Assembly: GCA_009842325.1 (NCBI GenBank)
Contig: VYFQ01000007.1
Coordinates: 55,438 to 119,437 of the forward strand
Source of the DNA: Acidimicrobiaceae bacterium
Lineage (GTDB): Bacteria > Actinomycetota > Acidimicrobiia > Acidimicrobiales > Aldehydirespiratoraceae
Direction of reading: 5' to 3'
Length of the DNA stretch: 64,000 bases
Shown here: piece by piece, positions 44,418 to 52,500 of the stretch
Layout: each line of letters opens with the position of its first letter
Position numbering within the stretch: the stretch's first letter is position 1
Program-made: the position numbers and the translations under genes
The notes under the pieces: generated by a model
Database searches by the model: none
What the model saw: only the letters and a program-made list of their open reading frames with translations
What the model was told of the DNA's origin: nothing

Positions 44418-45104
44418 ATGGAATGGGATGAGTTGTCCCTTACGGACCTCGGAGCACTTGCCGCTCTCGCGACCCTGATCTTCGTCGTGGGCGTGCAGGT
44501 GAAACCTGCGGTCAACCGATGGGCGGCAAGGCGGTGCCTGCTGTGGTACGCAGAGTGTCGTGCCGTTGACCTCTTGACGGATGAGCAGTTGCGTTCGCGC
44601 CCGCGTTGGCGGCGCGAGTGGTGGCGGCGGTTCAGGCGCGACCAGCAGTTTCGCTTCTTCCGACTCTTGACAACGCGCTCTCACCGGTTCAGCCAGGACG
44701 CGATGATCACTCAGGTGTGGGACGTATTGGAACGCTCAGTCAGCTTCGAGTTGTATCCGTCCGGGTGCGACCCGCTAGTTGCGGAAGCTGTCCTCCTACA
44801 GAAGCGCCGGGAGAAGAAATGCCGAGACAAGCGTCTTGTTCGTGTTCACAGGCGCATCGTTTGTGCCGGCGAATGTGGTACTCGGTACGGCAAGCGGCGT
44901 CACGACCACAACTTCTTCGGTGGCCCTGGCATTGAGGGCGGATGGCGCTGCCCGTCCCCAGAATCTTGTTTGGAGCGTCCAACGGGTGACCATTTCTGCG
45001 GAATGTGCGAACGGGAACTGCGCCATTCTTCGATGCAGGTAGCAGGGACCGAGGTCGTGCAGGAACCCCAAGACGCGCCCAAACCGCCACAGGGTGGCGC
45101 CTAG
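44418..45104 (+). CDS. Membrane-anchored protein with C-terminal cysteine cluster, unknown function
   Basis: A 228-residue protein. One N-terminal membrane helix (about 9-30) is followed by a very basic, aromatic segment (RRWRREWWRRF type, about 60-85). The C-terminus has several cysteine pairs (CAGECG, RCPSPESC, FCGMC) that look like a zinc-binding fold. A protein of similar build but little obvious sequence identity is encoded at 54527-55189. I do not recognise the family. GGAG lies four bases before the ATG. Confidence 0.6.
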   Translation: MEWDELSLTDLGALAALATLIFVVGVQVKPAVNRWAARRCLLWYAECRAVDLLTDEQLRSRPRWRREWWRRFRRDQQFRFFRLLTTRSHRFSQDAMITQVWDVLERSVSFELYPSGCDPLVAEAVLLQKRREKKCRDKRLVRVHRRIVCAGECGTRYGKRRHDHNFFGGPGIEGGWRCPSPESCLERPTGDHFCGMCERELRHSSMQVAGTEVVQEPQDAPKPPQGGA

Positions 45105-45214
45105 GGCGCTCGTAGAGCGGCTAGGGCCTGTAGTTGTGACCCCTTTGGGGTGTGAGCGAGTTGTCGTACGGCATCAGAACGCCGATCTGGGATTTCGTGT
45201 TACAATAATTGCGT

Positions 45215-45475
45215 GTGGAGTTCCATCGCTCTGCGTTCAAGCACGGCCTCGACACCAACACGATCCTGCACGCGCTCGAACACGCCCTCACCATCATCGA
45301 ACTCGAACCAGCCGCTGACCCGCCCAGGATCCTCGCCATCGGTGCCGACCCAGCAGGCAACCTGCTCGAGATCGTATGGCTCGAACTCGACGACGGAGCC
45401 GAGATGGTGATTCACGCAATGCCACTGCGCCCAGCGTTCCACGCACTCCTGCCGACCCAAAGCGATCAGCCATGA
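45215..45475 (+). CDS. Type II toxin (small actinobacterial TA family)
   Basis: An 86-residue protein with the recurring pattern F-x-HG..ALEHAL, DPPRILAIGADPAGNLLEIVWLELDDG and MVIHAMPLRPAFHALLP. This is typical of annotated toxins encoded directly before a RHH antitoxin. The start is GTG at 45215, 8 bases after TACAAT (45201-45206), so it is probably leaderless. Its stop overlaps the antitoxin start by four bases (ATGA). The gene order is toxin first. A decayed second copy lies at 52140. Confidence 0.75.
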   Translation: MEFHRSAFKHGLDTNTILHALEHALTIIELEPAADPPRILAIGADPAGNLLEIVWLELDDGAEMVIHAMPLRPAFHALLPTQSDQP

Positions 45476-45650
45476 CCACACGTAAGACCGCGACTGGCCG
45501 CATCCTCACCGACGCCGACCTCGACGCCATCGCCGAAGAGGTCGAGACCAGCGACTACGACATCGACACGCTGCGCAAGCGCCGCAGAGGTCGTCCCGCC
45601 ATGGGCTCGGGTCCGGCTGAAGTGGTGCCTGTGCGCATCGACCCCGAACT
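45298..45650 (+). repeat. Direct repeat, left copy (toxin-antitoxin segment)
   Basis: These 353 bases recur at 52129-52482 in the same orientation at about 90 percent identity by eye, with one extra A in the right copy. The repeat starts inside the toxin gene and ends inside the antitoxin gene. Confidence 0.9.
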
Positions 45651-45837
45651 GCGAGCTGCTGTCACTGCGCGCGCTGAGACCGACGGCACGACGACAAGCG
45701 AGGTCATCCGCGAGGCGTTGCGCAGATTCCTGGACGTCAAACAAGCTGAGCAGGGCACAACACGCATAGGAAGTCCCCTCGACCGTCGTAGGTCCCGGAA
45801 CCTAGAGCCGCTGCCTGCGGTTGACGGCTGGCCTTAA
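45472..45837 (+). CDS. Ribbon-helix-helix antitoxin
   Basis: A 121-residue antitoxin. The N-terminal part (GRILTDADLDAIAEEVETSDYD) is the likely toxin-binding region. It is followed by KRRRGRPAMGSGPAEVVPVRIDP and a RHH DNA-binding motif (ELRAAVTARAETDGTTTSEV... to ALRRFL). It is coupled to the toxin by ATGA. It should repress its own operon. The right-hand copy of this gene is truncated in the RHH motif. Confidence 0.8.
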   Translation: MTTRKTATGRILTDADLDAIAEEVETSDYDIDTLRKRRRGRPAMGSGPAEVVPVRIDPELRAAVTARAETDGTTTSEVIREALRRFLDVKQAEQGTTRIGSPLDRRRSRNLEPLPAVDGWP

Positions 45838-45972
45838 CTCTGGTCGCTCGAGTTCGGGCGATCTGCTGCGGGTATCCGCGCTGCGCAACCGGAGTAGCGC
45901 AAGACTTGTTGCCAGTCGCTACTTTGGTTCGGCGAACCGGGCAGCTACCGCTCCTGAGAAGGGGGAAGGTCT

Positions 45973-46233
45973 ATGGCCTCTGACACGCGGGCAGAAGCCG
46001 AACGTTCGGTCCAGTTCCACACTCGGACCTACGCGTCCGAGCATCGCGAAGCCCTAGAGCGTGACCACTGGGGCCGCTCAGCGCTCATGCGCGACGGAGA
46101 AGTGATCGCGATATACGACGCGGGCATCGATGCCTACGACGCCGGCATGGAACGATTCGGGCAAGGCAACTTCGCCACTCAGGGCATCGGCACGGTCAGC
46201 GTCGGCTACCGCGTCGTCCAGACCATCGACTGA
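45973..46233 (+). CDS. Small hypothetical protein paired with a retropepsin-like protease
   Basis: An 86-residue protein containing REALERDHWGRSALMRDGEVIAIYD, a pattern I associate with short proteins encoded next to clan AA aspartic protease genes. No catalytic motif is visible. GGGGGAAGG ends three bases before the ATG. The stop is 13 bases before the protease start, so the two are probably cotranscribed. Confidence 0.6.
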   Translation: MASDTRAEAERSVQFHTRTYASEHREALERDHWGRSALMRDGEVIAIYDAGIDAYDAGMERFGQGNFATQGIGTVSVGYRVVQTID

Positions 46234-46246
46234 CTTTCCCGTAGCG

Positions 46247-46672
46247 TTGCCCCAGATTGAGATTCCGGTTGAACGCGCCCGCATCGTGGTGCGACTGGCC
46301 GTGTCAGCGGCGTCTCACGACGGTGAAGAACACGTCGATGGTCTGCTGGACACCGGCGCGACGCGGAGCTTCATCAGCAGCGAGTTGGTCACACAGCTAG
46401 GAGTAGTCCGTAGTGGGAGCGTAGAAGTGACCACCCTAGGCATGGCAAGCGAGCAGAGACCGACCTACCCCGTGCAGGTGCGTGTACCTGCTCCGCAGTT
46501 GGTTGCAGCCCCAGCCGAGGATCACTTTCGCAAACGCATCGAGGCTGTGGGATCGGAACACCGCTTCGAAGGCAGGCTCCCCACCACGCCGTGTGACGTG
46601 TTGATAGGCATGGACCTGATCGGCCAATGGCACGTTGAGATCAGCGACGGCCGATGCATCGTCGGCTGGTGA
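46247..46672 (+). CDS. Retropepsin-like aspartic protease
   Basis: A 141-residue protein with the aspartic protease signature LLDTGATRSFISSEL and the second conserved element CDVLIGMDLIGQW, as in bacterial clan AA proteases. Such single-lobe enzymes act as homodimers. The start is placed at TTG 46247, because an upstream ATG would overlap the preceding gene by over 100 bases. Its target is unknown. The short upstream gene is the likely partner. Confidence 0.75.
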   Translation: MPQIEIPVERARIVVRLAVSAASHDGEEHVDGLLDTGATRSFISSELVTQLGVVRSGSVEVTTLGMASEQRPTYPVQVRVPAPQLVAAPAEDHFRKRIEAVGSEHRFEGRLPTTPCDVLIGMDLIGQWHVEISDGRCIVGW

Positions 46673-46684
46673 GCATCGGGACCT

Positions 46685-46942
46685 TTATTGCGGTGGCGAG
46701 CCAGCGAAGTCGGCAGCCTCGAGAGAGTCGTTGATCTGGTTCAGCCGCAACGGATCTACGCCGGGCTTGAAGCCGCTGCGGTGGGGCCTGACCACATAGC
46801 CGGGCTCCGCCTCTGCGAGCGCCGGGGATAGGCCTCGCCGCAGGGTGTCGTTGACGACCTGGTTGAACGACTGATCCGCGCGCCGGGCCCGTTCCTTGAG
46901 GGCCTCAGCCAAGTCATCATCGAGAGTCAACGTTGTTTGCAT
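46685..46942 (-). CDS. RHH-type antitoxin without an adjacent toxin
   Basis: An 85-residue protein with an N-terminal ribbon-helix-helix (MQTTLTLDDDLAEALKERAR...) and a C-terminal tail VRPHRSGFKPGVDPLRLNQI typical of VapB antitoxins. The usual PIN toxin gene is not downstream; the neighbouring convergent gene is the aspartic protease. It is therefore an orphan antitoxin. GAGG lies five bases before the ATG. Confidence 0.72.
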   Translation of the reverse strand: MQTTLTLDDDLAEALKERARRADQSFNQVVNDTLRRGLSPALAEAEPGYVVRPHRSGFKPGVDPLRLNQINDSLEAADFAGSPPQ

Positions 46943-47092
46943 ACAAGCCTCATGGCACCTCTTGCAGATGATGATCTGACGCCTCTGCTGCATCGCTGGA
47001 TCCCAGGAGCGATGGCGAGGCGCTGCCTTTGACAACGGCCACCAACGCCAGCATACTCACGCCTCAATGAGTGAAATATATCGCAACTTCAC

Positions 47093-47105
47093 AATAATCA
47101 TTATT
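47093..47105. promoter_or_regulatory. AT-rich dyad upstream of the Type ISP gene
   Basis: AATAAT-C-ATTATT is a perfect dyad in the only AT-rich stretch between the orphan antitoxin and the restriction-modification gene. It could be an operator for either gene. Confidence 0.4.
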
Positions 47106-47167
47106 ATCGCCGCAGCGCCCGTCCTCGGTCACCGGGAGCGTGTCACCTCGCTCGTTGACGCTCGCCG

Positions 47168-50100
47168 GTGAGCCATGCGGACGCGTCTGCGGACGCGACG
47201 AGCCCCATTGACGCCGCGCTGCTTGAACTGGAGACGACCGGTTCACAACAGACCGACGGCAGGTGGCTGGAGGATCTGACTGTTCGTGTGGCTCCGCTCG
47301 TGCGCGAGTGGGACGTGTCGGAGTGCTGGCGTTGGGCCGACTGGCCCGACCGTGACCAGGTGATGCCCGCCGCCCCCACAGCAGATGTCGGCATCGACGT
47401 TGTGGCCCGCAGGCGCAGCGACGGCGCGTGGATCGCGATACAGGCCAAGTCGAGGCAGTTGGACGCTTCCGGCCGCGGGGCACCCGTCAACGCCGGCGAG
47501 TTGGACAAGTTCCTCGCCGCGGCGGCGGACAAGGCGATCTGGGCTGAACGGTGGCTCGTCGTGAACGGCGCAGTCGCGCTGGGCGGCTACTCGCCTGGCA
47601 AGGCTGCCATGTCGGGCGCTCCGGTGAAGGTCGAGAACCTGCGGGCGGCGCTGGTGCGCCAACGCGACGCCATGACCACCGACGACGACTGCGAGCACTG
47701 CCGCGAACCCGACAATCCTGACGCGGCACAGAGTCGCGGCTGCATGCAGAACGAGGCCGTGGACACCAGCGTGAAGCTGCTCCAGGACCACGCCCATTCG
47801 GAGTCGGGCGGACTGCCCTTCGGTGAGGCGCGTGGACGCATCATCCTGCCCTGCGGCACCGGCAAGACCCGTGTTGCGTTGCGGATCGTCGAGCGCCTCA
47901 CTCCCCCGCGGCAGGTGTCGGTGGTGCTGTGCCCGTCCATCGCGCTGGTAGCGCAGATACGCCGCGAGTTCCTACAACACGCTCAGCGTCCGCTGCGGGC
48001 GCTGGCCGTGTGCTCGGACGAGACCGCCGGCTACGACCCGGGGCGGGAGGGCAGCACTGCACGGGCCGAAGACCCGACCGCCGACAACAGCAACGTCAGC
48101 GCGTCCGAGATCAAGGGCCTGGTCACGACCGACCCGGATGTCATCGCGAAGTGGATGGCCGGCGCCAAGGCAAGCGGCGCGAAGACCGACGGCACCCTCA
48201 GCGTCGTGTTCGGCACCTACCAGAGCGCCAGCCGGATCGCGGAGGCGCTGGAAGCGCCCGAGGCTCCCGAACTGTCGGTGCTGGTCTGTGACGAGGCGCA
48301 CCGCACCGCCGGCTTGCGCCGCGTGAAGAAGGCGGACCAGCAGGCGAGGGTCGAGAACTTCCTGCTGTGCCACGATCGGGACGCGTTCCGAGCGACGTAC
48401 CGGCTGTATCAGACCGCGACACCTCGCATCTACAACTCCGTCAACGGCGGCCGTCGCCGTGCTGCGAAGCCCGGCGAAACGCTTGTGCGATCGATGGACG
48501 ACGAGACCACATTCGGGGTCGAGTTGTACCGCAAGAGCTATGTGGAGGCCGTGGCCAACGGATGGCTCGCCGACTACAAGATCATCGCTTTGGCGGTCAG
48601 CGACCCGCAGGCCTACGCGATGGCCAACGAACTGGCCCGCGATGCCGAGACCGAGGGCAGCACGAAGCTGACCTCCATGGACTTCCTGCGTGGCCTGGCG
48701 TTCGCGTTGGCGATGTCGGGCGCCACTCGCGCGCCGGATGCCGAGACAGACGTGGCGCTGTCGTCTGCCATCGGTTTCCTGAACACGGTCAAGAAGTCCG
48801 AGACCATGGCCCGCTACCTGCAGACCGACAAGGTGCGCCATTGGCTGAAGGACCGGTCCAACGGCACCGCGGCTCACTTCACGCTGGAGCACCTCGACGC
48901 CAGGCACAATGTGGCAGCCCGAGACAGCGCCAAACGGAAGCTCGCCGACGCCTCGCCCGACGAGCCCTTCGGCATCTTGAATGTGGGCATCTTCGGTGAG
49001 GGAACCGACTCGCCGACACTGAGCGCGGTCGCGTTCCTGGAGTCCCGCAAGTCGCCTGTCGATGTGGTTCAGGCAGTGGGCAGGGCCATGCGATCAGCGC
49101 CCGGCAAACGGCTCGGCTACATCGTGGTGCCCATAGTGATTCCGCCCAACGCGGACCCTGAGACGTGGCTCGCCAACTCTCGGCCCGAGGAGGGCTGGTC
49201 GGAGCTCGGGCAGATACTGCTGGCGCTGCGAGCGCACGACTCCCGCATCGAGGAGGAACTGGCCGACCTGCTGGCGGTGTACGCGCCCGCCCAGGACGAG
49301 CTGGAGCTCAAGACGGTCACATTCGTCGCGGTCGCCTCAGAGAACAAGCGCATCCGCTACGGAGTACACACCGGCTCCCCGGGAGGCGCCGAAACGGCGG
49401 CTAGACAGGCCGCGGCGTCCGACAAGCCCCTGTCGATGTTCGACATCGAGCCAGTGCGCGCCGACGAATGGACCTTCGAGACCGAACCGACGCGGGCAGT
49501 GGCTGCCAAGGCCCATTCCGGCGGCTCTGTGGAGGTCCGAGCCGATGCCGTGGTGCGTGACAAGCCGCCATCCGCCCAGGGCGGCACAGGCCGGGTCAAT
49601 GCCGCCAAGACCAAGAAGGCCGCCGCGGCGATGATCAACAAGGGCACCGGCACACCGGTCAAACGTCGCAAGACACGCTCCAAACGCAAGACGGCCCAAG
49701 AGCGCGATGAGGCGCAGGCGCAGCGGATGCTCGAGCAGATAGGCGATCTGGCCGAGGGCATCACCGTCAACCTCCTCGCTCGGTCCGGGTTGACGCGTGA
49801 CCGGGTGGACCGCGACCTGAACATCCTGCGCGAGTCGGTCACTGAGGCTGCCCACCATCTACGCTCCGACGGCCTGCAGCCTGCGCTCGACAAGCACTTC
49901 GGGCTCGACAACCTCAACGCTGATAAGCGGGCCGCGCAGGCCGATGGCTGCACGATCGCTGCGCTGCTGCTGATGAACGCAGCCATGCTGCACCAGCGGA
50001 TTGTGCAAGGCGGCTGGCTGCGACGCATCGAACCGCTGGCTGACATCAAGAGCAACGCCGAGGTCGTCGTGCGATTGGAGCAGAACTGGGAGCGGATCAC

Positions 50101-52150
50101 CAGACAGGACTTTCTGCCGGTTCTCGAACCCGCCAAGGAAGCGATCTACGCAGCGAAGAACACCGGCAAACTCGCTGGGCTCGAACGCGCCCTGCGGCAC
50201 TTAGCAGCGGAAGCCGAGCGCATCGCCGAGACCTACGCCGACATGGGTGCCGACCACGCAGGCCCCCTCTTCAACAAGGTAATGGGCAACCAGGCATCTG
50301 ACGGCGCCTACTTCACCCGGCCCCCGGCGGCCACAATGGCGGCGAGGCTCGCTCTCGACGCCTGCGGGGATCAGGACTGGACCAGCCCGGACACCTGGCG
50401 GGCCCACAGGTCGGTCGACCTCGCCTGCGGCAGCGGCACCCTGCTCACCGCGCTGCTGACAGACATGAAACGCCGAGCACAAGCCCAAGGCGCCAACCGC
50501 AAGGACTTGGCGAAGTTGCAGAAGCTCGCAGTCGAGGAAGTTCTCAAGGGCATGGACATCAACCCCGTGTCGCTGCAACTCGCAGCCACGCAGCTCACCG
50601 CCGGCAACGTCGACGTCAAGTACCGACACATGGGCCTGTGCCGCATGCCCTATGGCCGGACCGACGACCCGATGGTGCCCATCGCTGCCGGGACACTGGA
50701 GCTACTCGCTGAAGAGGACGTGATCCCGCAGCAACAGACCGAACTGTTTGGCCGGGCCGCCTCTGGAGCAGCCGTGCGACTGAGCCTGGGTGACCCCGTG
50801 GTCGAGGACGCTGCGAAGGCAGCCATGGGCGCTCGCATTGTGATCATGAACCCACCCTTCACCGAGCGGGTGCGGATGGGCGAGAAGTTCCCGGACAGCA
50901 TTCGGAAAATGCTGAGGGAACGAGCCGATGGACTTGAGAGAGCGCTGGTAGCCGACGACCCCGCCCTAAAGGGATTTGTTTCCAAGCGGTCCATAAGACC
51001 CATGTTCACGGGTCTGGCCGAACGATGCCTGAACGCCAATGACGGCGTCTTGAGCATGGTTCTTCCAACCATCGCACTGACCGCACCCTCTGGAATCCAC
51101 GAGCGACTCGTGCTAGCCGACAGATTCCAGGTTCACACGATCCTTACCTGCCACCAGCCTGGTCAGATCAATCTCAGCCAGAACACCAACATCAACGAGA
51201 GCATCATCGTTCTGCAGCGCCGCGGCGACGCCGATACCCCTCTCGCGACGCGAATTGTCGCATTGGACCGGTTCCCACACGACGATTCAGAAGTCGCGAG
51301 CCTCTTCAAGGGCATTGCCGCGTGCGGCACGGGTGTGCTCGACGATGGGTGGGGCACAGTCACCGAATGGCCCGCTGAACGAGTACTTGCGGGCGACTGG
51401 ACAGGCGCCATCTGGCGTTCGCCCATACTCGCCGGTGCGGCGGCGTGCTTCGCTGGACACCACGCGCTACGACCGATGGCGGAAATGGGGGCATCGAGCC
51501 ATCAGACGGGCGTAGACGTTGGGAAGCGCGCCCGCAGAGATGTGCGGGCAGCCGACGCCTTCCCAGTGATTAGGGGCAAGGGTGCCGGGGGACAACGGCA
51601 GATCGAGGCGATAGCCAGCGAGTTTCGCGATGTGACCGACTCCGCCCTGCCTAGCAAAGCGGGGTTCCTGTTGGTCACACAGGGTCAAGATACTCGTACC
51701 GCACGCCTCACTGCCGTGGCGTCAGATCGCAAGCATCTCGGTTACAGCTGGATGCCGGTCATTGGCATGAAGGCGGACAGCGCCAAGTCGACTGCCGTAT
51801 TCCTTAACTCGACCATCGGCAGGCTCCTGCTGCTGCGCAATCCGGGCACGAAGCTCGCCTTCCCGAACTACAACCCCAGCACCATCAATGCCCTGCCGAT
51901 CCCGGACCTCGCCGATCCGCGAATACGTTCGGTGCTCACCGACTGCTGGGAAGCGACCCGACACATGGCCGTGCCGCAGTACCGGGACGGCGAATGCGAA
52001 GTCCGCCAGCTATGGGATGCCGCAGTCTGTGCTGCTCTCGGATGGGACGAAGGCGAGATCGCTGATCTCCGCCTGCTGCTGCATGAGGAGCCTCACGTGA
52101 AGGGTCTCGGCTACGGCCAGCACGCCGACGAACTCGAAACCAGCCGCTGA
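47168..52150 (+). CDS. Type ISP single-chain restriction-modification enzyme
   Basis: A 1660-residue protein that carries all activities of a Type ISP enzyme in the order known for LlaGI/LlaBIII. It has an N-terminal Mrr-like nuclease (GIDVVARR...IAIQAKSRQ, about 70-90) and a superfamily 2 translocase with Walker A CGTGKTRVAL (about 228), DEAHRT (about 373) and motif VI QAVGRAMRS (about 640). A helical coupler (about 820-1050) precedes an N6-adenine methyltransferase with DLACGSGTLL (about 1083) and NPPF (about 1227). A C-terminal target recognition domain ends the chain. It methylates host sites and cuts unmodified DNA after translocation. GTG start. Its last six residues (ELETSR) and stop are encoded by the duplicated toxin-antitoxin segment. 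Confidence 0.93.
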   Translation: MSHADASADATSPIDAALLELETTGSQQTDGRWLEDLTVRVAPLVREWDVSECWRWADWPDRDQVMPAAPTADVGIDVVARRRSDGAWIAIQAKSRQLDASGRGAPVNAGELDKFLAAAADKAIWAERWLVVNGAVALGGYSPGKAAMSGAPVKVENLRAALVRQRDAMTTDDDCEHCREPDNPDAAQSRGCMQNEAVDTSVKLLQDHAHSESGGLPFGEARGRIILPCGTGKTRVALRIVERLTPPRQVSVVLCPSIALVAQIRREFLQHAQRPLRALAVCSDETAGYDPGREGSTARAEDPTADNSNVSASEIKGLVTTDPDVIAKWMAGAKASGAKTDGTLSVVFGTYQSASRIAEALEAPEAPELSVLVCDEAHRTAGLRRVKKADQQARVENFLLCHDRDAFRATYRLYQTATPRIYNSVNGGRRRAAKPGETLVRSMDDETTFGVELYRKSYVEAVANGWLADYKIIALAVSDPQAYAMANELARDAETEGSTKLTSMDFLRGLAFALAMSGATRAPDAETDVALSSAIGFLNTVKKSETMARYLQTDKVRHWLKDRSNGTAAHFTLEHLDARHNVAARDSAKRKLADASPDEPFGILNVGIFGEGTDSPTLSAVAFLESRKSPVDVVQAVGRAMRSAPGKRLGYIVVPIVIPPNADPETWLANSRPEEGWSELGQILLALRAHDSRIEEELADLLAVYAPAQDELELKTVTFVAVASENKRIRYGVHTGSPGGAETAARQAAASDKPLSMFDIEPVRADEWTFETEPTRAVAAKAHSGGSVEVRADAVVRDKPPSAQGGTGRVNAAKTKKAAAAMINKGTGTPVKRRKTRSKRKTAQERDEAQAQRMLEQIGDLAEGITVNLLARSGLTRDRVDRDLNILRESVTEAAHHLRSDGLQPALDKHFGLDNLNADKRAAQADGCTIAALLLMNAAMLHQRIVQGGWLRRIEPLADIKSNAEVVVRLEQNWERITRQDFLPVLEPAKEAIYAAKNTGKLAGLERALRHLAAEAERIAETYADMGADHAGPLFNKVMGNQASDGAYFTRPPAATMAARLALDACGDQDWTSPDTWRAHRSVDLACGSGTLLTALLTDMKRRAQAQGANRKDLAKLQKLAVEEVLKGMDINPVSLQLAATQLTAGNVDVKYRHMGLCRMPYGRTDDPMVPIAAGTLELLAEEDVIPQQQTELFGRAASGAAVRLSLGDPVVEDAAKAAMGARIVIMNPPFTERVRMGEKFPDSIRKMLRERADGLERALVADDPALKGFVSKRSIRPMFTGLAERCLNANDGVLSMVLPTIALTAPSGIHERLVLADRFQVHTILTCHQPGQINLSQNTNINESIIVLQRRGDADTPLATRIVALDRFPHDDSEVASLFKGIAACGTGVLDDGWGTVTEWPAERVLAGDWTGAIWRSPILAGAAACFAGHHALRPMAEMGASSHQTGVDVGKRARRDVRAADAFPVIRGKGAGGQRQIEAIASEFRDVTDSALPSKAGFLLVTQGQDTRTARLTAVASDRKHLGYSWMPVIGMKADSAKSTAVFLNSTIGRLLLLRNPGTKLAFPNYNPSTINALPIPDLADPRIRSVLTDCWEATRHMAVPQYRDGECEVRQLWDAAVCAALGWDEGEIADLRLLLHEEPHVKGLGYGQHADELETSR

Positions 52151-52482
52151 CCTGCCCAGGATCCTCGCTATCGGTGCCGACCCAGCAGGCAACCTGCTCG
52201 AAATCGTATGGCTCGAGCTCGACGGCGGCACCGAGATGGTGATTCACGCAATGCCGCTGCGCCCAGCGTTCCACGCACTCCTCCCAACCCAAGGCGATCA
52301 GCCATGACTACAACAAAGACCGCGTCTGGCCGGATCCTCACCGAGGCCGACCTCGACGCCATCGCCGAAGAGGTCGAGACCAGCGACAACGACATCGAGA
52401 CTCTGCGCAAGCGCCGCAGAGGCCGTCCTGCCATAGGCTCGGGCCCGGCTGAAGTGGTGCACGTGCGCATCGACCCCGAACT
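52129..52482 (+). repeat. Direct repeat, right copy (decayed toxin-antitoxin segment)
   Basis: Partner of 45298-45650. The left junction falls inside the last codons of the Type ISP gene, and the right junction falls inside the antitoxin gene. The distance between corresponding points is about 6.8 kb. Confidence 0.9.
52140..52307 (+). pseudogene. Toxin remnant (right TA copy, N-terminus missing)
   Basis: The last 55 codons of the toxin persist in frame (PAADLPRILAIGADPAGNLLE...LLPTQGDQP). The first 30 codons and the promoter are gone, replaced by the end of the Type ISP gene. No start codon is available nearby in a sensible position. Confidence 0.8.
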
Positions 52483-52498
52483 AGCCGAGGGAGCATAG
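52304..52498 (+). pseudogene. Antitoxin remnant (right TA copy, RHH motif lost)
   Basis: A 64-codon frame starts MTTTKTASGRILTEADL and matches the intact antitoxin up to RIDPEL, then runs into AEGA and a stop. The DNA-binding ribbon-helix-helix is missing. The toxin-binding part could still be made, so a trans-acting antidote is conceivable. Confidence 0.75.
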
Positions 52499-52500
52499 GA

